A stretch of DNA of 11,636 bases from Actinobacteria bacterium UBA3120 (GTDB lineage: Bacteria; Actinomycetota; Actinomycetes; S36-B12). How positions within the stretch are numbered: the first letter of the stretch is position 1; the number at the start of each line of letters is the position of its first letter. Under the pieces are notes generated by a model that saw only the letters and a list, made by a program, of their open reading frames with translations, ran no database searches and had not been told where the DNA came from. Below are positions 6,584-11,636 of the stretch, piece after piece. Location of the stretch: assembly GCA_002365735.1 (NCBI GenBank), contig DEZY01000169.1, positions 12,709 to 24,344 of the forward strand, written 5' to 3'. The translations under genes and the position numbers were made by a program.

Positions 6584-7716
6584 GAGTTTTTACCTTTCAC
6601 TACGGAGAGAGTATCGACCGTGAATTCGTGGGATTCAAGCGAATCATCGAGCATTGGGGTGTAAGAAGGGATTCGTAACGTAAATGTCGAACCGGTCCCA
6701 ATTTCAGACCACACTGTTACTTCACCACCGTGGTTTTGACATACATGTTTGACGATGGCCAATCCAAGCCCTGTTCCACCGGTTCCACGTGAACGTGCCG
6801 GGTCAACCCGATAGAAACGTTCAAAAATTCGATCGAGATCATGTGACGGGATTCCCAGACCAGCGTCCTTAACGGAGATTTCGACGATTCCATCGATCTC
6901 GCGCGCAGTGACCGAAACCCTGGTGTTCTCGGCCGAGTAACTGATCGCATTTGTTAGTAGATTGCGAAGTGCTGTAAGCAGTTGTCCACGATCACCCAAA
7001 ATTACTGACGCTTCCGGCTCTCCCCGGATGATCTCAACACCTAAACCACCGGCAAGGGTCTTGACCTCTTCAACAGCTCGATTTATGAGAAACTCCGTTT
7101 CTAGCAGCTCTGCGCGATTCATGGGGTCATCACTTTGAAGCCGCGAGAGATCGATTACGTCTTGAATGAGGCTACCTAGCCGCGTGGCCTCGGCCTGCAT
7201 CTTTTCCGCGAAGTGTTCCACTTGCTTTTTGTCATCGGCCGCGGCTAGGACCGCTTCGGCCAGGAGGGAAAGGGCTCCAACCGGGGTCTTTAGTTCGTGA
7301 CTCACGTTTGCAACAAAGTCACGTCGCACGGCATCAACCCGGCGCTCTTCAGCGAGGTCGTCAATCAGAACCAAGATTGCACCGGAACTCAGTGGCGCAA
7401 TTCGAACCCGCACTTCAAGTAGTTCACGGCCTAGTGGTGGACGGCGCACGCGCAGCACCTGTTCACGTGGCGAGCCGTCATTGGCGACCTTCAACACGAT
7501 CTCCGCAATGTCGGGGATCGCAATCGTGCTTCGGCTTACGACCCCCAGGGTCAAGGCGCGCGAACTTGCCCGCAGGACCGTGCCATCGGGTGCGACGACG
7601 AGCGACGCGGAGGGAATAATCGAGAGAATCCGCACGACTTCTTCGGAAACAGCCGGGTACATAGCGGCCGGACGGGGGCTCTCACCCTCCAACTCGCTTT
7701 TTTTTCGCAATGCCAC
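6580..7716 (-). CDS. senX3: SenX3/PhoR-type sensor histidine kinase lacking membrane segments
   Basis: A 378-residue histidine kinase that should phosphorylate RegX3. Order of parts: PAS-like region (about 23-120), dimerisation domain with H140 in DFVANVSHELKTPVGAL, then the ATPase domain with the N box (N256, NLLTNAISYS), G1 (DAGLGIP, 284-290), the F box (RIFERFYR) and G2 (GTGGTGLGLA, 311-320). The HELKTPVGA block is typical of SenX3. M. tuberculosis SenX3 begins with membrane helices; this protein begins MALRKKSELEGE, all polar, and an in-frame TAA lies only seven codons upstream (7735-7737), so no membrane part is encoded. It is probably cytosolic, perhaps sensing through PhoU. The GTG start lacks a strong ribosome site and has TATTGT 7 nt upstream; a later ATG at residue 19 is possible. 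Confidence 0.9.
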   Translation of the reverse strand: MALRKKSELEGESPRPAAMYPAVSEEVVRILSIIPSASLVVAPDGTVLRASSRALTLGVVSRSTIAIPDIAEIVLKVANDGSPREQVLRVRRPPLGRELLEVRVRIAPLSSGAILVLIDDLAEERRVDAVRRDFVANVSHELKTPVGALSLLAEAVLAAADDKKQVEHFAEKMQAEATRLGSLIQDVIDLSRLQSDDPMNRAELLETEFLINRAVEEVKTLAGGLGVEIIRGEPEASVILGDRGQLLTALRNLLTNAISYSAENTRVSVTAREIDGIVEISVKDAGLGIPSHDLDRIFERFYRVDPARSRGTGGTGLGLAIVKHVCQNHGGEVTVWSEIGTGSTFTLRIPSYTPMLDDSLESHEFTVDTLSVVKGKNS

Positions 7717-7723
7717 ATCTCTA

Positions 7724-7729
7724 ACAATA
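7724..7729 (-). promoter_or_regulatory. possible -10 box for a leaderless senX3 transcript
   Basis: The minus-strand hexamer TATTGT ends 7 nt before the senX3 GTG. The intervening TAGAGAT is only a weak ribosome-site match. The spacing would put the transcript start at or beside the start codon. No convincing -35 is present, which would suit an activator-dependent promoter. Confidence 0.45.
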
Positions 7730-7796
7730 GGGGCTTAGGTAAACAACATTTCCCAAAAAGTGGCCCAAGGCCTGAAAGTTTGGACAAGGTTTGACC

Positions 7797-7842
7797 AAGT
7801 GAACCTAAAATTTACCGTGTGTTTGCTCGCTATTCACTTACC
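7797..7842. promoter_or_regulatory. candidate RegX3/PhoP (PHO-box-like) half-sites
   Basis: A perfect 7-bp inverted repeat, AAGTGAA (7797-7803) and TTCACTT (7833-7839), lies in the divergent senX3-phoU intergenic region with centres 36 bp apart. The left arm read on the minus strand is GGTTCACTTGG (7805-7795); the right arm read forward is ATTCACTTACC. Both resemble the GTTCACC core bound by actinobacterial PhoP/RegX3. The position between autoregulated kinase and phoU genes is where such a site is expected. They are not the close 11-bp direct repeats of textbook PHO boxes, so this is tentative. Confidence 0.4.
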
Positions 7843-7868
7843 GCGTTCGCGAAGGGTATTTATGGGCG

Positions 7869-7874
7869 TAGGCT
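7869..7874 (+). promoter_or_regulatory. possible -10 box of the phoU promoter
   Basis: TAGGCT fits TANNNT and would start transcription near 7881, just before the ribosome site. TATTTA at 7857-7862 is an alternative that would bring the right PHO-like half-site into the -35 position. Neither has a standard -35. Confidence 0.3.
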
Positions 7875-7885
7875 AGTGCACCTTA

Positions 7886-7891
7886 GAGGAG
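7886..7891 (+). promoter_or_regulatory. phoU ribosome binding site
   Basis: GAGGAG lies 10 nt before the phoU ATG, with a second GAGGA at 7894-7898 closer in. It is the clearest Shine-Dalgarno in the window and contrasts with the several starts that have none. Confidence 0.7.
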
Positions 7892-7901
7892 ATGAGGACA
7901 T

Positions 7902-8564
7902 ATGCGCGAGGCGTACTACGAGCAGGTTGAAAACATCAATGCCGATCTAGTTGAAGTAACTCGATTGGTCGGTTCAGCTATGAACCGAGCAACCCAGGCA
8001 CTGCTAGATGCGGATCTGCAATTGGCCGAAGCCGTAATTGATTTCGATGCCAAGGTTGATATCCTCACTGCCAGCATCGACGAGCGCTGCTTTGAACTCA
8101 TTGCGTTGCAGGCACCCGTTGCCACCGACCTTCGAGTACTTCTTGGCGCAATGCGAATTTCGAGTTCACTTGAGCGCATGGGCGATTTGGCAGAACACGT
8201 TGCCAAGCAGGCTCGCATGCGACACCCCAAGGTTTCAGTTCCCCAGGAAGTACGCGGGACATTTGCCGAAATGGGCGGACTAGCTGAAGCAATTGTTTCC
8301 AAGACTGGATCTGTCATTGCAACAAAAGATGTCAGCCTGTGTGCAGACATCGCTCGACACGACGAGGAAATGGATCGCCTACACCGCGAACTCTTCACCA
8401 TCGTGCTTTCTCCGTCCTGGAAGTACGGGGTAGAAGAAGCAATTGACGTAACACTTCTTTCTCGCTTTTATGAGCGCTACGCCGATCACGCCGTGTCTGT
8501 GTCCAAGCGCGTGGTCACTATCGTCACCGGTGAACCATACGTCGCTGTCTCACTGACCAACTAG
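7902..8564 (+). CDS. phoU: phosphate transport/signalling regulator PhoU
   Basis: PhoU is a cytoplasmic six-helix protein that restrains phosphate-responsive kinases and the Pst transporter when phosphate is plentiful. The 220-residue product has the two three-helix PhoU repeats, each with the metal-binding signature: [14 protein letters not shown] (91-104) in the first and [14 protein letters not shown] (191-204) in the second. Length is typical. It is divergent from the kinase gene across 185 bp, the order I also recall for Streptomyces phoU-phoR-phoP, so it probably works with that pair; no pst transporter genes are in the window. mshA follows after only 10 nt, making phoU the likely first gene of phoU-mshA-YbjN-gpmA. 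The ATG has a strong ribosome site. Confidence 0.95.
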   Translation: MREAYYEQVENINADLVEVTRLVGSAMNRATQALLDADLQLAEAVIDFDAKVDILTASIDERCFELIALQAPVATDLRVLLGAMRISSSLERMGDLAEHVAKQARMRHPKVSVPQEVRGTFAEMGGLAEAIVSKTGSVIATKDVSLCADIARHDEEMDRLHRELFTIVLSPSWKYGVEEAIDVTLLSRFYERYADHAVSVSKRVVTIVTGEPYVAVSLTN

Positions 8565-8574
8565 GTTTCAACCC

Positions 8575-9819
8575 ATGCGCGTCGCACTCCTGTCCATTCA
8601 TACTTCACCCCTTGACCAACCAGGTACCGGCGACGCCGGTGGCATGAATGTCTACGTGGTGGAGACCGCCAAGCGTCTCGCGCAAAGCGGTATCGAGATA
8701 GATATCTTCACTCGCGCAACTGCTTCACATCTGGTTCCAATGGTTGACATCGCGCCCGGCGTCCAAGTGGTTCATATCACTGCAGGCCCATTCGAGGGGC
8801 TGCTCAAGAGCGACCTCCCTGGTCAGCTTTGCGCCGTGACTGCTGGCGTGCTGCGCACTGAAGCTTCCAAACCCGAGGGTCACTACGACCTGATCCACTC
8901 ACACTATTGGCTTTCAGGTCAAGTGGGTTGGCTCGCTTCCGAACGTTGGAGGGTGCCATTGGTGCACACAATGCACACCTTGGGACGAGTAAAGAATCTT
9001 GGTTTGGCCACAGGTGACACGGCAGAACCAGACATGCGACTGATCGGCGAACAGCAAGTTGTTGACGTAGCTCAGCGCTTAATTGCAAACACCGCGCTTG
9101 AAGCCACCGAACTTGCGGGCCTTTACTCCGCAGATCCGGCCAAGATCGACGTTGTAAATCCAGGAGTTGATCTTGAGCTGTTTTCACCTGGATCCCAAAG
9201 TGCTGCTCGCACAGAACTCGGTATCCCTCTGGACGCCAGCATGCTGCTCTTCGTCGGCCGGATCCAACCCCTGAAGGCACCGGATATTTTGATTCGTGCG
9301 GCCGCCGAACTCGTTGCAATGCGACCAGAGCTGCGAAGTTCACTGGTCGTGGTTATTTGTGGCGGAATGTCAGGCTCCGGGCTTGATCAACCCGATGCGT
9401 TGCGTGAGCTCGCAACTGAACTGGGGATTCTTGACCTGATTCGATTTGAACCACCAAGTAGCCGAGAGAAACTGGTTTCTTGGTACCGAGCGGCCGATCT
9501 GACCGTTGTCCCTTCTTATTCTGAATCATTCGGGCTAGTAGCAATTGAGTCTCAGGCATGTGGAACCCCAGTTGTTGCCTCCGCGGTCGGAGGTTTGAAA
9601 ACGGCGGTCGCGGACAATGTGAGTGGGCGGCTGATCCAAGGCCATAACCCGATTGCCTACTCCCACGTGTTGAACCAATTGCTGAGCAATCCAAATGTTA
9701 TGGATGAGTTGCGCCGCGGCGCGAAAATGCATGCCGCTGGTTTTAGCTGGGAGAGCACAACTTCGGGACTGATCCAGTCCTACGACCGGGCGTTGAGCAA
9801 TTCGCGAGTATCACCATGA
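8575..9819 (+). CDS. mshA: D-inositol-3-phosphate glycosyltransferase (mycothiol synthesis)
   Basis: MshA transfers N-acetylglucosamine from UDP-GlcNAc to 1D-myo-inositol 3-phosphate, the first step of mycothiol, the main low-molecular-weight thiol of Actinobacteria. The 414-residue protein is a GT-B fold, GT4 family enzyme. Visible are the N-terminal [12 protein letters not shown] loop (17-28), [11 protein letters not shown] (108-118), [11 protein letters not shown] (131-141), the nucleotide-site residues R229 and K234 ([10 protein letters not shown]), and the EX7E motif E317 to E325 (ESFGLVAIE), followed by [15 protein letters not shown]. These match MshA rather than a generic glycosyltransferase. 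The ribosome site is weak (AGG in the short gap from phoU), suggesting translation within the phoU message. The last four bases overlap the next gene. Confidence 0.94.
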   Translation: MRVALLSIHTSPLDQPGTGDAGGMNVYVVETAKRLAQSGIEIDIFTRATASHLVPMVDIAPGVQVVHITAGPFEGLLKSDLPGQLCAVTAGVLRTEASKPEGHYDLIHSHYWLSGQVGWLASERWRVPLVHTMHTLGRVKNLGLATGDTAEPDMRLIGEQQVVDVAQRLIANTALEATELAGLYSADPAKIDVVNPGVDLELFSPGSQSAARTELGIPLDASMLLFVGRIQPLKAPDILIRAAAELVAMRPELRSSLVVVICGGMSGSGLDQPDALRELATELGILDLIRFEPPSSREKLVSWYRAADLTVVPSYSESFGLVAIESQACGTPVVASAVGGLKTAVADNVSGRLIQGHNPIAYSHVLNQLLSNPNVMDELRRGAKMHAAGFSWESTTSGLIQSYDRALSNSRVSP

Positions 9820-10301
9820 ACGGTGCCATCAATGAAATTGAAAAATTTCTCACTGACTCACAGCTTGTATTTACCCGGACCAAAAACGTTTTTATTGTCA
9901 CCATTGCAGGGGTGCAAAAATTGAGCACTACTTGCTCTCTGAGCGTGGGGACCTCGGCGCTCACCATCAATGCCTTCGTCGCTCGCAATCCAGATGAAAA
10001 CCACGAGGGGGTATACCGCTGGTTGCTTGAGCGAAACCTGAAAATGTACGGGGTTGCTTTCGCAGTTGACAAGCACGGCGACATCTACCTTTCTGGTCGC
10101 GTTCCCCTCGACTCCATAGATGAGACTGAAATTGATCGATTGGTTGGATGCGTCGCCGAATATTCAGACACCGCTTTCAACACGATCTTGGAGCTTGGAT
10201 TTGCAACCGCCATCAAAAAGGAGTGGCAATGGCGCGTCAGTCGCGGTGAATCAACCGCGAACCTCGATGCTTTTGCCCATCTTGCCAAGCCTCGACCCTA
10301 A
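9816..10301 (+). CDS. YbjN-domain protein, mycobacterial Rv0487-like
   Basis: A 161-residue cytoplasmic protein with no signal peptide or membrane segment. The ATG overlaps the mshA stop (ATGA), so the two are translationally coupled. The alternating strands in about 18-58 ([37 protein letters not shown]), then [33 protein letters not shown], are typical of the YbjN/type III chaperone-like fold; the tail [12 protein letters not shown] is typical of actinobacterial members. The same gene follows mshA in M. tuberculosis, where its function is also unknown. The fixed pairing suggests it assists mycothiol synthesis or acts on MshA, but that is inference. Confidence 0.82.
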   Translation: MNGAINEIEKFLTDSQLVFTRTKNVFIVTIAGVQKLSTTCSLSVGTSALTINAFVARNPDENHEGVYRWLLERNLKMYGVAFAVDKHGDIYLSGRVPLDSIDETEIDRLVGCVAEYSDTAFNTILELGFATAIKKEWQWRVSRGESTANLDAFAHLAKPRP

Positions 10302-10306
10302 TCGGG

Positions 10307-10312
10307 CAAGAT
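10307..10312 (+). promoter_or_regulatory. weak -10-like hexamer before gpmA
   Basis: CAAGAT in the 17-nt gap after the YbjN gene is followed by 6 nt and the gpmA ATG. There is no Shine-Dalgarno in the gap. It matches TATAAT at only three positions, so a leaderless start here is much less certain than for the other candidates. Confidence 0.2.
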
Positions 10313-10318
10313 ACGCAC

Positions 10319-11083
10319 ATGAGCGAAACGGTCTATACGTTAATCCTGCTACGCCACGGCGAATCGGAATGGAACGCCGAAAATCTCTTTACCGGCTGGG
10401 TTGATGTTGACCTCACCGAAAAAGGTCGGGGTGAAGCCCAAAAAGGCGGTGAGCTTATTGCCGAGTCTGGCCTCTACCCGGATGTGGTTTTTACATCCTT
10501 GCTCAAGCGGGCCATCAAGACCTCACAAATTGCTTTAAACGCCTGTGGCCGGTTGTGGATTCCCGTAGTTCGTAACTGGCGGCTTAATGAGCGCCACTAC
10601 GGTGCACTACAAGGTAAAGACAAAGCCCAAACGTTGGCGGAATTCGGTGCGGACCAGTTCTTGCTGTGGCGTCGCTCATATGACACCCCTCCCCCGCCTA
10701 TTGATCCGAACAGTAAATTCGCCCAAAACTCTGATCTGAGATACGCAGCGCTCCCGCCAGAAACGGTGCCCAGCACTGAATGCTTAGCCGACGTTGTCGA
10801 CCGCCTTATTCCCTTCTGGGAGGATGTGATCGTTGCCGAGCATCTTCGCCACAACGAAACGATTCTCATTGTGGCCCACGGAAACTCTCTGCGAGCCCTG
10901 GTGAAGCATCTGGATGGTATTTCCGATGAAGATATCGCTGCCCTCAACATTCCCACCGGAATTCCACTCGTCTACACATTGGATAAGGATCTCAAGCCGA
11001 TCATCCCTGGTGGCGAGTATCTCGACCCCGACGCTGCGATTGCAGCAGCAGCAGCCGTCGCCGCCCAGGGAAAGAAAAAGTAG
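10319..11083 (+). CDS. gpmA: 2,3-bisphosphoglycerate-dependent phosphoglycerate mutase
   Basis: This glycolytic and gluconeogenic enzyme interconverts 3- and 2-phosphoglycerate through a phosphohistidine. The 254-residue product has the RHG motif with catalytic H13 ([10 protein letters not shown]), [13 protein letters not shown] (24-36), E91 in [14 protein letters not shown] (89-102), [11 protein letters not shown] (117-127), and the second histidine H187 in [16 protein letters not shown] (185-200). Length and the insertion after WRRSYD mark the dPGM class, not the short phosphatases of the same superfamily. The C-terminus is alanine-rich, partly from a run of four GCA codons at 11042-11053, and ends QGKKK as in other actinobacterial copies. 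It follows the YbjN gene by 17 nt; the mycobacterial gpm1 also lies downstream of mshA. Confidence 0.96.
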   Translation: MSETVYTLILLRHGESEWNAENLFTGWVDVDLTEKGRGEAQKGGELIAESGLYPDVVFTSLLKRAIKTSQIALNACGRLWIPVVRNWRLNERHYGALQGKDKAQTLAEFGADQFLLWRRSYDTPPPPIDPNSKFAQNSDLRYAALPPETVPSTECLADVVDRLIPFWEDVIVAEHLRHNETILIVAHGNSLRALVKHLDGISDEDIAALNIPTGIPLVYTLDKDLKPIIPGGEYLDPDAAIAAAAAVAAQGKKK

Positions 11084-11095
11084 TGTGACCGCGAG

Positions 11096-11377
11096 CTAGT
11101 ACTTGCGACCGGTGATCTCAATCATCTTCGGACGGATATCAAAAAGATAAATCAAGGCAATGACGGTACCTGCTATCCCGAAGATAGAAAGTGCCAGAGA
11201 CGGGGCTAAGCCCGCGAGAACAGAAACACCGGTAAGAGCGACCCACAGCAATTTGGATTGGCGCCCAATAAACGGGAAATAGTCGGCAGGTCGGCGAATG
11301 GCATCAAATAAGGCAAATACCTTTACGGCCAGCAGTATGGCCCACAGTGCATAAATGACGAGTGTTTCAAATCCCAT
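11096..11377 (-). CDS. DUF2516 family membrane protein
   Basis: A 93-residue small membrane protein. Hydrophobic segments lie at about 5-23 and across about 43-80 (one long or two short helices), with a basic loop IRRPADYF between them. The C-terminal signature IYLFDIRPKMIEITG matches DUF2516; M. tuberculosis Rv0476 ends in a very similar block. Function is unknown. It converges on gpmA with only 12 bases between the stops and no separate terminator. There is no ribosome site before the ATG, but TAGCAT lies 6 nt upstream, so a leaderless transcript is likely. Confidence 0.83.
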   Translation of the reverse strand: MGFETLVIYALWAILLAVKVFALFDAIRRPADYFPFIGRQSKLLWVALTGVSVLAGLAPSLALSIFGIAGTVIALIYLFDIRPKMIEITGRKY

Positions 11378-11383
11378 GCCGTG

Positions 11384-11389
11384 ATGCTA
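11384..11389 (-). promoter_or_regulatory. possible -10 box for a leaderless DUF2516 transcript
   Basis: The minus-strand hexamer TAGCAT is followed by 6 nt and then ATG. CTGCAA, 17 nt upstream of it, is a poor but correctly spaced -35. It lies just past a strong hairpin, as expected for a separate transcription unit. Confidence 0.45.
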
Positions 11390-11411
11390 ACTGACGCCTC
11401 CCCCAATTGCA

Positions 11412-11439
11412 GAATCCCGCCGGTTTCGCGGCGGGATTC
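11412..11439 (-). terminator. perfect 11-bp hairpin, probable terminator without T-run
   Basis: Bases 11412-11422 pair without mismatch with 11429-11439 (GAATCCCGCCG with CGGCGGGATTC) around a 6-base loop. On the minus strand it lies 27 nt after the stop of the gene at the right edge and before the DUF2516 start. No T-run follows on either strand, which is common for actinobacterial terminators, so it most likely ends the partial gene's transcript. Confidence 0.65.
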
Positions 11440-11466
11440 ATAAATCGATAGTAGGAAGTATGCGGT

Positions 11467-11636
11467 TCAGACGCCAATTGCTTCGCGTACCAGAGTGACC
11501 GTGTGACCGGCACCGTTGCGAACTTTGGTCGCAGCCTCAGTGGCCGAGGTGTAGCCATCTTTTGCAGCACTTTTTACTGCATCAATCGCAGTATTCACGC
11601 CATCCATGTGTACAGCGGGCATGTTTAAAGTGGGCA
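11467..11636 (-). CDS. C-terminal part of an unidentified helical protein (partial)
   Basis: A reading frame enters from the right edge and ends in TGA at 11467-11469, giving 55 residues in the window. The composition is Ala/Thr/Val/Lys-rich with no proline after the first few residues (DAVKSAAKDGYTSATEAATK, then VTLVREAIGV), as in an amphipathic helix or coiled coil. It might be complete from an internal ATG (51 or 46 residues), but no ribosome site supports either. In mycobacteria the gene before the DUF2516 homologue is the heparin-binding haemagglutinin hbhA, a long helical protein, and this could be a distant equivalent by position; sequence similarity is too weak to name it. A strong hairpin follows the stop. 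Confidence 0.5.
   Translation of the reverse strand, partial: PTLNMPAVHMDGVNTAIDAVKSAAKDGYTSATEAATKVRNGAGHTVTLVREAIGV

Noticed and set aside
7916..8401. Leftward frame of 161 codons antisense to phoU
   Set aside because: Ser/Arg/Thr-rich shadow of a well-supported gene.
8804..9343. Leftward frame of 179 codons antisense to mshA
   Set aside because: The opposite strand encodes clear glycosyltransferase motifs; no start site or domain here.
11367..11570. Leftward frame of 67 codons between DUF2516 and the right edge
   Set aside because: It runs through the perfect hairpin at 11412-11439 and is out of frame with the more plausible helical partial gene on the same strand.
1..11636. Mobile elements, CRISPR arrays, prophage or toxin-antitoxin genes, and integration at the tRNA
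   Set aside because: No transposase or integrase frame, no spaced repeats, and no repeat of the tRNA 3' end was seen anywhere in the window.

Overview
This window reads as a chromosomal core-genome segment from a member of the Actinomycetota (Actinobacteria). The diagnostic genes are a CarD-type RNA polymerase regulator with the mycobacterial contact residues at identical positions, the mycothiol glycosyltransferase MshA, a SenX3-RegX3 type phosphate two-component pair, an LpqE-like lipoprotein and a DUF2516 protein. Base composition looks close to half G+C by eye, which is low for the phylum and fits small-genome freshwater or marine lineages, but the family cannot be fixed from this sequence alone. 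There is no sign of mobile DNA, phage genes, CRISPR or recent transfer.

Layout, left to right. Positions 1-164 hold no convincing gene but can fold into three back-to-back hairpins (2-62). A tRNA-Thr(UGU) and a Rho-independent terminator follow (165-272). A leftward block then runs, in transcription order, carD - ispD - ispF - cysS - rlmB (4454 down to 364): an RNA polymerase regulator, two consecutive-family MEP isoprenoid enzymes, cysteinyl-tRNA synthetase and a 23S rRNA 2'-O-methyltransferase, with short gaps or overlaps. Divergent from carD is an LpqE-like lipoprotein (4594-5106). A second leftward block is senX3 - regX3 - DUF554 membrane protein (7716 down to 5130). Divergent from senX3 is the rightward block phoU - mshA - YbjN-like gene - gpmA (7902-11083). 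The right edge carries, leftward, a DUF2516 membrane protein and the C-terminus of an unidentified helical protein, separated by a strong hairpin.

How the parts fit. The centre is a phosphate-response locus: the kinase/regulator pair and phoU share a 185-bp divergent intergenic region with PHO-box-like half-sites, and phoU is only 10 nt ahead of mshA, so phosphate signalling and mycothiol synthesis may share a transcript with gpmA. The left block couples transcription control (CarD), isoprenoid precursor synthesis and translation functions. M. tuberculosis has recognisable versions of both blocks at separate places; here they are adjacent, which I recall also being roughly true in Streptomyces.

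The observations most worth following up are a SenX3-type kinase with no membrane segment, several starts that look leaderless (a -10-like hexamer 6-7 nt before the start codon and no Shine-Dalgarno), the tandem hairpins at the left edge, a near-palindromic 10-mer repeated at two gene starts, and a tandem duplication over the lpqE stop codon that leaves the protein unchanged. I do not see an obviously novel multi-gene system; most of the window is conserved actinobacterial core.
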